From Phycisphaerales bacterium UBA5793 (GTDB lineage: Bacteria > Planctomycetota > Phycisphaerae > Phycisphaerales > UBA5793): a stretch of 64,000 bases of DNA. The stretch's first letter is position 1, and each line of letters begins with the position of its first letter. Shown here one piece after another: positions 9,424 to 19,300 of the stretch. The notes beneath the pieces are model-generated. The model worked only from the letters and a program-made list of their open reading frames with translations, was not told the DNA's origin and searched no databases. The stretch spans positions 168,801 through 232,800 of the forward strand of contig DIDT01000067.1 of the NCBI GenBank assembly GCA_002418285.1, written 5' to 3'. The position numbers were made by a program, and so were the translations under genes.

Positions 9424-10872
9424 GTGCGCGCCTTGAATACTCCAATGCCTGAGCCACCTCGCAAACCTCGCCTCACCAAGCGCCGCATCATCGGCCTGAT
9501 CGCAGCGCTCTTCACACTGTGGATCGCGTGGCAGGCCTACGACATCCTCACCGGTAAGCCGGATCCGAAGGTGGATTACGCAACGCCGTTCTATGAGTTG
9601 ATCGACAGTGCGCAGGTTCGCGTCGGCGACAATGCGTTTGATGCGCTCAATGAACTCTTCCGTCGCGCACGCGACGCCGAGCATGGCCTCGCCGAGGGAC
9701 TCGATCCACTCACGATCGACACGGACGACTACGATGCACAGTCATCATTCACCAATATGTTGGACGGACCGTTCCGGCCAAGCCGATGGGTGAAGCAGAT
9801 CGAAGCGATCAAGAGTCTGCGGGCCGATGGCACGTTTGATCTTGCAGCGCGGGTGGCAACGCTGAAATGGTCTGCGGCTCCTCGGGTCACAACCGCGCCG
9901 TTCTTCATCATGTACATGGATGCTCGTAGCGGCATGATCGGCGAGATCAGATCGCTGTGCAAACTCCAGGCCGCTCGGATGAGGCTGGCAGCGCACGCGG
10001 GCGACTGGGAGGACTTCGTTGCCGCATTCGATCAGTCGATGGCGGTGATTCGTCTGGTTTCGTTTGAGCCGACGTTCGTTGATTCGCTGGTTGCCGTTTC
10101 CTGCCACGCATTGATTCTGCAGCAGTTACGATGGGCCCTCGTGGAGTACGAGATTCCCGAGGCGACGGCCAGGGCGTTGCGCGACGCACTGGATCGCGGC
10201 ATTCGGTTGCCTCCACCTGACTATGTTCTTTCTGGCGAGATGTACTTTCAACTTGACTCACTGCAGCACGAGTACACCGCCTCCGGCCGGCTGCCGGCCA
10301 GCTCCTTCCGCATCTACGCCGACGATTTCCGCTCCAGCGTCGGATCGGCGCTGGCGATCGCTATCCCCGGGCACAAAACGGCGCAGCGACTGACGCGCGA
10401 GGCTTTCGAGGAAATGAAACGCATCTCGAACCTGCCACTCAGCGAGATTGTCGCGCTTGAGCGATCGGGATGGTCGGTGCAACTGCCGCTGAGCCAGGTG
10501 GCGGTCTCCGCACCAAGCTCAACTATTCCGAAGATCTGGGCGAGGCGCGATGCGGAATTCGCCGCGACGCGACTCATGCTTTCAATCGAAGTATTCATCG
10601 CGCACAGAGGCGAAGCGCCGGCATCGCTCTCCGATCTTGTCCCGGGCCTCCTTGATGCGGCGCCAGTCGATCCAGCTAATGGCAAGCCCTACGGCTATCA
10701 GCGCGTAGCCAACGATCCGCACGGCCGCGAGTATCGTCTATGGTCTTTCGGCATCGACGGCGGGGACAATGGTGGCGCGGAGGATCCCAACAACCCGTGG
10801 TGGGACGCCGACGAGGAAACCGACTGGGTAGTCAACCAGCCACGTGACGTACCGGCGGGCATCCGGCCGTAG
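9424..10872 (+). CDS. Membrane-anchored planctomycete protein, tandem paralogue 3 of 3
   Basis: The 482-residue protein has the same architecture as the two preceding copies: N-terminal membrane helix, YDILTGKPDPKVDYATPFYE, the internal block LSGEMYFQLDSLQHEYTASG, and the C-terminal motifs ATRLMLSIEVFIAHRGEAP and LWSFGIDGGDNGG. It begins at GTG 9424, five bases after the preceding frame. An in-frame ATG at 9445 is an equally possible start. Divergence between the three copies is considerable, so the duplication is not recent. Confidence 0.65.
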   Translation: MRALNTPMPEPPRKPRLTKRRIIGLIAALFTLWIAWQAYDILTGKPDPKVDYATPFYELIDSAQVRVGDNAFDALNELFRRARDAEHGLAEGLDPLTIDTDDYDAQSSFTNMLDGPFRPSRWVKQIEAIKSLRADGTFDLAARVATLKWSAAPRVTTAPFFIMYMDARSGMIGEIRSLCKLQAARMRLAAHAGDWEDFVAAFDQSMAVIRLVSFEPTFVDSLVAVSCHALILQQLRWALVEYEIPEATARALRDALDRGIRLPPPDYVLSGEMYFQLDSLQHEYTASGRLPASSFRIYADDFRSSVGSALAIAIPGHKTAQRLTREAFEEMKRISNLPLSEIVALERSGWSVQLPLSQVAVSAPSSTIPKIWARRDAEFAATRLMLSIEVFIAHRGEAPASLSDLVPGLLDAAPVDPANGKPYGYQRVANDPHGREYRLWSFGIDGGDNGGAEDPNNPWWDADEETDWVVNQPRDVPAGIRP

Positions 10873-11314
10873 GACTTGCGGCGCTCCGGGATCAGGCTCG
10901 GGTTGCCAAAGCGCATTGAAGTCCCCTGCGCGACCTGAGACCCCCTCCGTTTGGAACGAAGCAGAATTGCGTCCGCCGGCCGTTCAGTTGGTTTGGTTGA
11001 ATCGCGGCGGCGGGATTTCTCCTCGCTCGCGCGTCGGTCTGGTCAATCCGCTCGTGCCACTGGTGCTTATCGGCCCCCGTTCCACCGCCCATCAGGCATC
11101 TCCCTCACTGGCGATTTTCGACCCTCGCGCTATACTCCCGCCCATCGCAGGCCAGGCGCCGGGCCATCGCAACCGGCCGCCGGTGGGTCCATCCGGCCTG
11201 CGAGCGCTGCCGAAGTCCCGTGCGGGATTTCAAGCCAATTCTGAACCTGCGGCGATCGCCTGCCATCGCAAGGCGGCCGCATCACCCCTGCGACTGATGG
11301 AGAGGATTGCTCAA
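10873..11314 (+). other. 442-bp non-coding leader region upstream of sat
   Basis: No convincing gene is present. The only promoter-like element I see is TATACT at 11131-11136, which would give a leader of about 175 bases before the sat start. The leader contains GC-rich inverted segments around 11155-11215, but I recognise no known riboswitch class. Ribosome-binding GGAGAGGA lies at 11299-11306. Confidence 0.35.
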
Positions 11315-12490
11315 ATGTCCAACGGACTGATCGCCCCCCACGGCGGCAAACTGGTCAACCGCCTTGTCGACGCCGCCACGGCCGCCAAACTCAAGTCCGA
11401 GGCCCAGGGCCTGCCCCGCATCAACCTCACCCCCAAGCAGTCCTGCGACCTCGAACTCATCGCCAACGGCGGCTACAGCCCGCTGACCGGGTTCATGGGC
11501 AAGGCCGACTTCGAGAGCGTCTGCAAGAACATGACCCTCGCCGGCGGCGATGTCTGGGCCATCCCCGTGCTCCTCTCCGTCGACAAGGCCAAGGCCCCCA
11601 AGGTCGGCGATCGCGTCGCCCTCCACGCCCCCAACGGCGTCCTCCAGGGCGTCATGAGCGTCACCGAGGTCTATGCCCACGATAAGAAGCTCGAGATTCC
11701 CAACGTCTTCCGCACCGAAGACCCCGCCCACCCCGGCGTGGCCAAGGTGCTCGAAGAGGGCGACACCTGCGTCGCCGGCCCCGTGGATGTGCTCACGCTT
11801 TGCGTCGATCCCGAGGGTCCCGAGGCCTTCCTCGACATGCGCCTCACCCCGCTGCAGACGCGCGAGCAGTTCAAGCAGCGCGGCTGGAAGACCATCGTCG
11901 CCTTCCAGACCCGCAACCCGATCCATCGCGCCCACGAGTACGTCTGCAAGTGCGCCCAGGAGATCGTCGACGGCCTGCTCATCCACCCGCTGGTCGGCGA
12001 GACCAAGGCCGGCGATATCCCCGCCGACGTTCGCATGGACTGCATCAACATCCTCGTCAAGGACTACTTCCATCCGGAGCACACGATGGTGACCGTGCTG
12101 CCCGCCGCGATGCGCTACGCCGGCCCGCGCGAGGCCATCCACCACGCCATCATGCGCAAGAACTACGGTTGCTCGCACTTCATCGTCGGCCGCGACCACG
12201 CCGGCGTAGGCAACTACTACGGCACCTACGACGCACAGGCGATCTTCGACGAAGTCGATCTCGACAACCTCGGCATCCAGCCGCTCAAGTTCGAGCACTC
12301 CGGCTGGTCGAAGAAGTGCGGCGGCATGGTCAGCGGCAAGACCTTTGTCTGGGAAAAAGACGACATCGTCTTCCTCTCGGGCACCAAGGTTCGCGACATG
12401 CTCAAGGCCGGCCAGCGTCCCCCAGCCGAGTTCAGCCGCCCCGAGGTCGCCGACGTGCTCATCAAGTGGGCGCAGAGCACCGACGATTGA
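11315..12490 (+). CDS. sat: Sulfate adenylyltransferase (ATP sulfurylase)
   Basis: This cytoplasmic enzyme activates sulfate with ATP to adenosine 5'-phosphosulfate and pyrophosphate, or runs the reverse reaction in sulfur oxidisers. At 391 residues it is the usual length of the single-subunit Sat type. Key motifs are QTRNPIHRAHEY (from about residue 198, covering the QxRNP and HxxH nucleotide-binding residues) and GRDHAGVGNYYGTYDA, both diagnostic. The start at ATG 11315 follows GGAGAGGA; the frame is open further upstream but the extra residues are low-complexity. No APS reductase or kinase gene is adjacent, so the pathway direction cannot be read from this window. Confidence 0.95.
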   Translation: MSNGLIAPHGGKLVNRLVDAATAAKLKSEAQGLPRINLTPKQSCDLELIANGGYSPLTGFMGKADFESVCKNMTLAGGDVWAIPVLLSVDKAKAPKVGDRVALHAPNGVLQGVMSVTEVYAHDKKLEIPNVFRTEDPAHPGVAKVLEEGDTCVAGPVDVLTLCVDPEGPEAFLDMRLTPLQTREQFKQRGWKTIVAFQTRNPIHRAHEYVCKCAQEIVDGLLIHPLVGETKAGDIPADVRMDCINILVKDYFHPEHTMVTVLPAAMRYAGPREAIHHAIMRKNYGCSHFIVGRDHAGVGNYYGTYDAQAIFDEVDLDNLGIQPLKFEHSGWSKKCGGMVSGKTFVWEKDDIVFLSGTKVRDMLKAGQRPPAEFSRPEVADVLIKWAQSTDD

Positions 12491-12534
12491 CCCGCGCGCG
12501 ATCGCGATTGAGCACGAACACAGCAGAATTAACT

Positions 12535-12570
12535 CCAAAGCCCATGTTCATCGAACATGGGCTTTGGTTT
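12535..12570 (+). terminator. Strong terminator after sat
   Basis: A perfect 15-bp stem (12535-12549 with 12553-12567, sequence CCAAAGCCCATGTTC and its complement) with a 3-base loop is followed by TTT. It lies between the convergent sat gene and the minus-strand gene. Confidence 0.8.
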
Positions 12571-12576
12571 GCGCGA

Positions 12577-14088
12577 TCACTGATTGCGCGTGACCTTCAC
12601 AACCGCGTCGAGACCGTAGGTTGTAATGAAGATCTGCCACGTGCTGCGGAAGAGGGTTGCATCGATGGGTATCCGCACGTGCAGCAGCGGGCCGTCCAGC
12701 GTCCGCTCCACGGCCCACTGACACTGGCCGCGCGGCACGTCCCGATGGTCGCGACTCGTAGTCAGCGATTCGACCTCGACCGACTCCACATCCTGCCAAC
12801 TCTCAGGCAGGATAAACACGCGATGCACTTCCATCTTCAGTTCGTTGAGCACATCGGGCGTCTGTACGCTGTAGTAGTCCATGAGCCGCGCCTGTGGCAG
12901 CATGCCGTCCAGCTGGTTCACGGCGCCATCCCTGAGCGGCTTCATCGCGATCGTGCAGCGCAGCGTCGATTCATCGATCTCTTCCGTGCCGGTGGTCAAC
13001 AAGTGTGCCGCCTTGTCCTTGAAAGGCGCGAACGCCGGGTCGCCGTAGACAATCATCCCGGCACCATTGCTCAACCGGTTGTCGTGGCCTTCGCCGGCAA
13101 AGTGACGCTCGGTCATGGGAGGGTAATGAACGCGCTCGGGCGAAAAGGCGAGCGCAAGACGATCGGCCATGCGCTTGCTCGCTTCACCCAACCGCATGCC
13201 ATCGTCAACAACCAGCAGGAACACCTGGTTGGCCAGCGGACCATGCCACGGGTCGATTCCGCCAAAGTACCCCGCCACGCCCGAGTCGATGACCGCCAGC
13301 GCCACTGATTTGTCAGGATTGATCACGCCACGATCGACGTACTCACCGGTCGCAAAGTTCGGCTCCCACCATCGACCAGGCGCACCGTTGTAGCACGCAC
13401 AGTTGATGAGGATCGCGCCGTTCAGATCAACCTTCCACTCGCGCAGGTCCGGCGCCTTGAAACATGAAACCATCTGATCAGGATACCCGTGCGAGAAGAA
13501 CAGCAGCACATCGCGCGTGGCGAAGTCGACGAACGCCGCTCGGGCCTTCTCCGCGCGCCATTGCTCAAGTTCCTTCACGCCGATCAAGTGCACATCCATG
13601 TCCAGGCCCAGCGCCTTGGCCGCCCCGCCGCCACGGTCGATCTTTGGAATGGGCATGCCTTCCCACGATCCAAAGAAACCGGCGCGCGAGCCATACTCGC
13701 GCTGCTGAGCCGTCTTGATGCGCTCAACAAACCTCGATGCAGCGGTGCCGTCGCGCCCCGTAATGAACGCGTACTCAAAATCAACAAACGGATCATCATC
13801 AACATTCGTCGCCACTTCGAGCAGGCGATGCGCGACCTGCACATCGATGCGATCGGGCGGCATCACATACGCCACGTAGCGCGGCTGTCGCTCCCCTAGC
13901 GTCGCAAGCAGCGCTTCGGTGTCATCGACATCGCACGTCAAAACCTCGCCATCGCGCAGCTCCGCCAGCGCCCGGGCCGCCGGCAAATACGCGTCGTCGG
14001 CGCCCGGCTCAACGAGCACGAGATAGCCACCCTGAGGCGGGGCAAGCATCGTTGCCAGAACGACTTGCGTGGCGAGTGCACTAACCAT
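12577..14088 (-). CDS. Secreted protein with caspase-like (clan CD) peptidase signature
   Basis: The 503-residue product starts at ATG 14088, which has GAAGGG six bases upstream, and opens with a hydrophobic signal-like segment. The middle contains a hydrophobic strand ending in LLFFSHG (His200-Gly201). About 25 residues later a second hydrophobic strand reads ILINCACYNG (Cys230, Cys232). This His-Gly then hydrophobic-Cys order is the hallmark of clan CD cysteine peptidases such as gingipains and caspases. The C-terminal 150 residues look like a beta-rich accessory domain. The overall family is not recognised, so peptidase activity is an inference from the motif pair. Confidence 0.55.
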   Translation of the reverse strand: MVSALATQVVLATMLAPPQGGYLVLVEPGADDAYLPAARALAELRDGEVLTCDVDDTEALLATLGERQPRYVAYVMPPDRIDVQVAHRLLEVATNVDDDPFVDFEYAFITGRDGTAASRFVERIKTAQQREYGSRAGFFGSWEGMPIPKIDRGGGAAKALGLDMDVHLIGVKELEQWRAEKARAAFVDFATRDVLLFFSHGYPDQMVSCFKAPDLREWKVDLNGAILINCACYNGAPGRWWEPNFATGEYVDRGVINPDKSVALAVIDSGVAGYFGGIDPWHGPLANQVFLLVVDDGMRLGEASKRMADRLALAFSPERVHYPPMTERHFAGEGHDNRLSNGAGMIVYGDPAFAPFKDKAAHLLTTGTEEIDESTLRCTIAMKPLRDGAVNQLDGMLPQARLMDYYSVQTPDVLNELKMEVHRVFILPESWQDVESVEVESLTTSRDHRDVPRGQCQWAVERTLDGPLLHVRIPIDATLFRSTWQIFITTYGLDAVVKVTRNQ

Positions 14089-14275
14089 CAGCATCCCTTC
14101 AGCGGGGCATGTTAACAATACGATACGCGGCTGCCGCACCGCCGCAAACCGAATTGCACGTGTGTGGGGATTTGGTGCAATGGCCGCGAACTTGTCGGAC
14201 ATCGCCCAATGGAGCCTTGTGCCAATGTCTATCGTCACCCCTGATCGGCACATATCAAGCTATGGAGGAATCACG

Positions 14276-14947
14276 ATGCCACGCACGATCCGCCGCGTTT
14301 TTGCCTGGTCACTTGTCGCCGCAGCCGCTCTCCTGCCATCGACCGCGTTGGCGCAGCTTGTTCCCGTTCAGCAGCATCGCAACGTCCTCACCCTGCTCGA
14401 GACGGAGCGGTGCGCACACGGGAATTTCGAAAAGACTAATTCGAGCAATGGCACGGAACCCTTCGCGACCCGCTTGGTCGTCCACGACAGGTGCCCCGAT
14501 GGTCGAGCTGTTGCCGCAGCGGCCCAGCGCTCGTCCATTGCGTCCAACGCCATCGTCGCCGAAGGCGCGGCCTACAACGCGAACAGCGCAGGTGGGACAG
14601 GACTGATCAACACCCTCAATATCTCGACCGGGACATTTGATTTCCAGGTGCCGGCCAACACCGAGGTGATCATCAGCGGCACGCTGTCGGCGCGCAGCAG
14701 CGATCGGATTGACCTCGCCGAGGCTTCGCTCTTCTTCGGCTTCCTGCACGGCAGTCCGACATTTGTCAAGCAGGCTCATGCGGAAGGCAACGGCGAGCGC
14801 GTGACGGTTCGATTTGAGCAACACATGACGCTTGATGGCGGTCTCTACAGCCTGCAGATAGCCGCGCGCACCATCTTCGCTGATTCCGAAATCTCCGCTC
14901 AGCGAGCAGACGCGTACTTCAACATTCGTGTCGACGTCGTGAACTAG
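14276..14947 (+). CDS. Secreted hypothetical protein
   Basis: The 223-residue protein has a clear signal peptide ending in ALA-Q (residues 1-25). The start at ATG 14276 follows GGAGGAA. The mature part is predicted to be beta-rich, with an alternating pattern (VIISGTLSARSSDRIDLAEA). It contains a Cys pair in the first 50 residues. It is divergent from the caspase-like gene across a 187-bp region that must hold promoters for both. No known domain is recognised. Confidence 0.6.
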   Translation: MPRTIRRVFAWSLVAAAALLPSTALAQLVPVQQHRNVLTLLETERCAHGNFEKTNSSNGTEPFATRLVVHDRCPDGRAVAAAAQRSSIASNAIVAEGAAYNANSAGGTGLINTLNISTGTFDFQVPANTEVIISGTLSARSSDRIDLAEASLFFGFLHGSPTFVKQAHAEGNGERVTVRFEQHMTLDGGLYSLQIAARTIFADSEISAQRADAYFNIRVDVVN

Positions 14948-15136
14948 CGCTGGGCGGCGCAATTTCAGGATCGACGGCGGCGTGACCGGACCACCGACCT
15001 CGAAGGTGGCGCCAGGCCCGCTACAGCATGCAGTTGTCACCGAAGCCATCATCAGCCACACGCCGATTCCGTTGAGGGGAGACATCTCGAGCACGCAGCC
15101 GCGCGGCTAGCATCATCCATCGATTGGAGGGCCAGC

Positions 15137-15694
15137 GTGACGCACCACCATCTTCCACGCCCGACGTCGCGAACGCTTCGATTCACTGCTTCGTGCGTTG
15201 TCATGGCAATGACCATCGCGGCACTTTCCGCGTGTTCCGTGACCGTCAGCGAACCGGAACGCCAGCCTCAAATTGGTCCAGGGTCAGCCGAGCTGGTTAT
15301 CGCCGACACCACGGGTCGAGTCATCATCGTCAGCGCGAGCTGGAAACCCAATATTGACTCGTGGATGCTCGTGCGCTCCGACAGCGACGTGCCGGTCTGG
15401 CGACCCATCAAGGTCGTGGAGGAGTCATCGCAGCCATGGACGCCGATGGAACTGGCCGATCCACAGGCCAGCGTGCTCAGCTGGACTCTGGATGCGATCG
15501 TCAATGAGCGGGGCCAGGTGATGATCATCATGCGATACGACGCGACCTACGTGCTCAGCATACTCGCCGATGGTACGATCGCCTGGCGCCGCCTTGCCGG
15601 AGAAGACACTCCGGCCAGAGCTGACGATCCCACCGCCCTGTCTCCCGGCGGATTCGGCATTCAGGGAATGTGGCACATCAACGCGCCGTCGTAG
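15137..15694 (+). CDS. Putative lipoprotein
   Basis: The 185-residue protein begins at GTG 15137 with GGAGGG just upstream. Its N-terminus has a hydrophobic stretch ending in the lipobox-like LSAC (Cys about residue 33), which predicts lipid attachment and membrane anchoring. The mature part contains two short repeated segments that read like beta-propeller or immunoglobulin-like strands (VIIVSASWKPNIDSW and VMIIMRYDATYVLSIL). No family is recognised. Confidence 0.55.
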   Translation: MTHHHLPRPTSRTLRFTASCVVMAMTIAALSACSVTVSEPERQPQIGPGSAELVIADTTGRVIIVSASWKPNIDSWMLVRSDSDVPVWRPIKVVEESSQPWTPMELADPQASVLSWTLDAIVNERGQVMIIMRYDATYVLSILADGTIAWRRLAGEDTPARADDPTALSPGGFGIQGMWHINAPS

Positions 15695-15817
15695 TGGGCA
15701 TTGCTCCAGGCCCCCCTGGTGCCGCACGAAAGTAGGTCGGCTACCTCACCCCGCCGCTCGCATCTGCCCGCGTACCATGAGCAGTAGACACTCCGCACAC
15801 GAAATGGAGTACTGATT

Positions 15818-16996
15818 GTGTGGAAGCGCATACTTGGCGTTGTCGTGGTCGCGGGTGTGCTGGGCGCGCTGCTGTGGTACAGTCAGTGGCGGGCCGTGCC
15901 ACGCACCGTTTCAGGTCTGATCGACGCTGATGAGATCCGCGTCGGCTCGCGCATCGGTGGGCGCGTGCAGCAGGTCCTCGTGGAAGAAGGACAGAGCGTC
16001 AGCGCCAACGACGTTCTCGTGCAACTCGACCCGTTCGATCTCGTCGAGCGCCAGGCGCAGGCGACGTATCAGCTCGCCGCCGCCAAAGCCGCCTACGACG
16101 AACGCCTCGCCGGCTACCGCGTCGAGGACATCGCGCAGGCCAAGGCGCGACGCGACAATCTGGCCGCAACGCTCGACAAACTCGTCAAGGGCCCGCGCGA
16201 GCAGGACATCGCCGCCGCCCGCGCCGAACTCGATCTCGCCAAGGCTCGCCGCGAACTCGCGCAGTCGACACATGACCGCGTCAGCACCGCACTCGCGCAG
16301 GGCGCCGCCACCGATTCTGAGATGGACCAGGCCATCGAGTCACTCAAGGTCGCCGAGGCCACCGTGACTGCACGACAGGAAGCGCTCAATCAGTTGCTCG
16401 AAGGCACGCGGCCCGAAGACATCGTCGCCGCCCGCGCCAGTCTCGAACAGGCCGACCAGCAGTGGCAGCAACTCAAGAACGGATATCGCAGGGAGGAGAT
16501 CGCGCAGGCCAAGGCGTCGATGGACGCCGCCGAGGCGGCGCTCCAGATCATCACGAAACAGATGGACGAACTGACCATCCGCGCCCCCGCCGACAGCGTT
16601 GTCGAAGCCATCGACCTCGAGCCTGGCGATCTCATCGGCCCCAATGCACCGGCGCTTTCGCTGCTTGATCTGAACAGCCTGTGGGTCCGCGCGTATATCC
16701 CGGAAACCGCGCTTGATCTCAACATCGGTAACCGACTGTGGATTTATGTGGATGCCTATCCCAACGAGCACTTCATCGGCCATGTCATCTTCATTGCCCG
16801 GGAAGCCGAGTTCACGCCCCGCAACGTGCAAACGCCCGAAGAACGATCCAAGCAGGTGTACCGCATCAAGGTCCAGATTGATGAGGGCCTCGATCGCCTG
16901 CGGCCGGGCATGTTCGCTGATGTGCATCTCGATGAGCGACCGCCTGCCGGCCCTGCTTCCGAAAGCACAACCAATCAACCGGAGAGCGGTGGGTAG
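15818..16996 (+). CDS. HlyD-family periplasmic adaptor of an ABC efflux pump
   Basis: The 392-residue protein has an N-terminal membrane helix (residues 5-22), the biotinyl-lipoyl-like half motif VGSRIGGRVQQVLVEEGQSV and a long Ala/Glu/Arg-rich coiled coil with several repeats of EDI(A/V)AARA. The second lipoyl half (LTIRAPADSVVEAIDLEPGD) and a beta-barrel region follow. This is the order seen in YbhG/HlyD adaptor proteins, which link an inner-membrane exporter to an outer-membrane channel. The start is GTG 15818. Its stop overlaps the start of the ABC gene by one base, so the two are translationally coupled. Confidence 0.88.
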   Translation: MWKRILGVVVVAGVLGALLWYSQWRAVPRTVSGLIDADEIRVGSRIGGRVQQVLVEEGQSVSANDVLVQLDPFDLVERQAQATYQLAAAKAAYDERLAGYRVEDIAQAKARRDNLAATLDKLVKGPREQDIAAARAELDLAKARRELAQSTHDRVSTALAQGAATDSEMDQAIESLKVAEATVTARQEALNQLLEGTRPEDIVAARASLEQADQQWQQLKNGYRREEIAQAKASMDAAEAALQIITKQMDELTIRAPADSVVEAIDLEPGDLIGPNAPALSLLDLNSLWVRAYIPETALDLNIGNRLWIYVDAYPNEHFIGHVIFIAREAEFTPRNVQTPEERSKQVYRIKVQIDEGLDRLRPGMFADVHLDERPPAGPASESTTNQPESGG

Positions 16997-19236
16997 TGTC
17001 CGCCGACTCACCCATCGTCATCGAGGCGAGCGGCCTGACGCGCCAATTCGGTTCGATCAAGGCCGTCGATGGCGTTTCCTTCGACGTGCGAAGCGGCGCG
17101 ATCTTCGGATTGCTCGGCCCGAACGGCAGTGGCAAGACCACCATCATCCGCATGCTCTGCGGCGTACTCCAACCAAGCGCCGGCCAGGCGAGCGTGCTTG
17201 GCCTGGAGATCCACACCCAGGCCGAACTCATCAAGCAGCGCATCGGCTACATGTCGCAACAGTTCAGCCTCTACGCCGACCTGAGCGTCCGCGAGAACAT
17301 TGAGTTCTACGGCCGCGTTTACGGCCTCGACGCCAACCGACGCAAACAGCGTCTGTCCGAAACGCTCGAACTCACCGGCCTGACCGATCGCATCGACCAA
17401 CTCGCCGGCACACTCAGCGGCGGATGGAAACAGCGCCTGGCGCTGGCCTGCTCGCTCGTACACGAACCCGAACTCATCTTCCTCGACGAACCGACCGCCG
17501 GCATCGATCCCGTCGCCCGCCGCCAGCTCTGGGATCTGCTCTTCGATCTCTCGGGCCGAGGCGTGACCCTCTTTGTCACGACGCACTACATGGACGAGGC
17601 TGAGCGCTGCTCGCCCGTCGGTTATATCTACATGTCGCGCCTGCTGCTGCTGGGCGAGCCCGAAACGCTCAAGCAGTTGCCCGAAGTCACGCCGACTGGC
17701 ACCCGCCGACTCGAACTCGAAGCCCACAATCCCACGCAACTGCTGGCGCCGCTGCGCCGCATCGATGGCGTGCGCGACGCGACGCTCTTCGGCCAGGCGA
17801 TCCACCTGCTGATCGACAAACAGCTCACCGGACCCGAAATTCGCGCCCGCCTTGATCTTCCCGAAGACGCCGCACCGATGCGCGAGATCGCGCCGACGCT
17901 CGAAGACGTCTTCGTCACCTTGACAGCCGACGCACAGAAACGTGTCGCCCAGGGCGAGCCGCTTAATATCCATCTTGAGGGTACGACTAAGACAGCCGAG
18001 GATGAAGACAACCCGGTTGGCAACAAGCCTGCGCCAACTACCGCTCCAGCTTCCCCGCAGCACAAACACCCTGCCGCCCACTCGCGCAGTCTTGCCGGCC
18101 TGCTGGCGATTCTCATCAAAGAGTTCACGCACATCCGCCGCCAGCCCGCCACGCTCTTCTTCATGCTGCTGGTGCCGCTGCTCCAGACGCTCATCTTCGG
18201 CTACGCCATCAACCTGCAGATCGAGCACATCCCCACCGTTGTCTTCGACCTCGATGGTCGCGACCAGGCCAGGCAGCTGATCGAGTCCTTCGTCAATACC
18301 CGAAGTTTTCAAATCATTGAGCGGGCCAACGACGAGCAATCATTCCGCAGCGCACTGAGCAGCGGCCGCGCCAAGGTTGGCATCGTCGTCCCGCCCGACT
18401 ACACCGACCGTCTCCTCAAGCGCCAGCAGACGACGGTCCAGGTGCTCATCGACGGCAGCGATTCGCAGGTCGCCACCACCGCGCAGAACACCGCCGCCCT
18501 GCTCGGTTTGCAGGCCTCCATCGCCATTGCGCGCCCCTTCGGTGAAGCGAACCAGGTCGCCCCCTCGCGCGACGCGACCGGCCACTCCGCGGCGCCAATC
18601 GAAGTCCGTCCGCGCGTCCTCTACAACCCGGATCTTGAAAGCGCCAACTTCTTTGTCCCCGGCCTGGTCGGCATCATCCTCCAACTCGTCACGCTCTTTC
18701 TCACTTCGTTCGCCGTCGTGCGCGAGCGCGAACTGGGCACCCTCGAACAACTCTTTGTCACCCCAGTCGGTCGCGCGGGCCTGCTGCTGGGCAAACTGCT
18801 GCCCTATGCCGTCGTCGGCTTTCTCGAGTCGCTGCTGGTGCTCTGCGTGATGGTCTACGTCTTTCACGTCCCCATCCACGGCAGTCTGCCGCTGCTGCTC
18901 TCGCTCACCTGGCTCTTTCTGGTTTGTTCGCTCGGGCTGGGCTTGCTCGTGTCCACATTGGCGCGCTCGCAGGCGACCGCCATGCAGTTTGCGTTCATGA
19001 TCATGCTCCCCAGCGTGCTGCTCTCGGGGTTCATGTTCCCGCGCGCCGAAATGCCCCTGCCCATCTACCTCATCACCTTCCTCATCCCCGTGACCTACTT
19101 CCTCGAAATCCTGCGCGGCATCATCCTCCGCGGCGCCGGGTTCATCGACCTGCTCCCATGGTCCGTCGGCCTCGCCATCGCCACGATTGTCGTCCTGGGC
19201 ATCAGTATCTCTCGATTCCGCAAGACGCTGGTGTGA
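16996..19236 (+). CDS. ABC-2 exporter, ATPase fused to permease
   Basis: The N-terminal ATPase has Walker A GPNGSGKTT, signature LSGGWKQRLALA, Walker B LIFLDEPTAGIDP and the H-loop VTTHYMDEAE. A linker of low complexity (about residues 325-360) leads to an ABC-2 permease. That half has one membrane helix, a large extracytoplasmic domain, then five clustered helices including the LGTLEQLFVTP segment. Homologous systems such as YbhF-YbhS usually keep these as separate proteins, so the fusion is a variant. With the HlyD adaptor it forms a drug- or lipid-efflux unit. No outer-membrane TolC-like gene is present in the window. Confidence 0.88.
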   Translation: MSADSPIVIEASGLTRQFGSIKAVDGVSFDVRSGAIFGLLGPNGSGKTTIIRMLCGVLQPSAGQASVLGLEIHTQAELIKQRIGYMSQQFSLYADLSVRENIEFYGRVYGLDANRRKQRLSETLELTGLTDRIDQLAGTLSGGWKQRLALACSLVHEPELIFLDEPTAGIDPVARRQLWDLLFDLSGRGVTLFVTTHYMDEAERCSPVGYIYMSRLLLLGEPETLKQLPEVTPTGTRRLELEAHNPTQLLAPLRRIDGVRDATLFGQAIHLLIDKQLTGPEIRARLDLPEDAAPMREIAPTLEDVFVTLTADAQKRVAQGEPLNIHLEGTTKTAEDEDNPVGNKPAPTTAPASPQHKHPAAHSRSLAGLLAILIKEFTHIRRQPATLFFMLLVPLLQTLIFGYAINLQIEHIPTVVFDLDGRDQARQLIESFVNTRSFQIIERANDEQSFRSALSSGRAKVGIVVPPDYTDRLLKRQQTTVQVLIDGSDSQVATTAQNTAALLGLQASIAIARPFGEANQVAPSRDATGHSAAPIEVRPRVLYNPDLESANFFVPGLVGIILQLVTLFLTSFAVVRERELGTLEQLFVTPVGRAGLLLGKLLPYAVVGFLESLLVLCVMVYVFHVPIHGSLPLLLSLTWLFLVCSLGLGLLVSTLARSQATAMQFAFMIMLPSVLLSGFMFPRAEMPLPIYLITFLIPVTYFLEILRGIILRGAGFIDLLPWSVGLAIATIVVLGISISRFRKTLV

Positions 19237-19300
19237 GTCAATTGGTGCCGTGTCCCCGGGGTTGATCCGCTTATCATTCCACAAGCGAAAGGTCAACCCG

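Noticed and set aside
10844..11314. N-terminal extension of sat
   Set aside because: The extra 157 residues are Pro/Arg-rich and unrelated to ATP sulfurylases, and a good ribosome site precedes ATG 11315.
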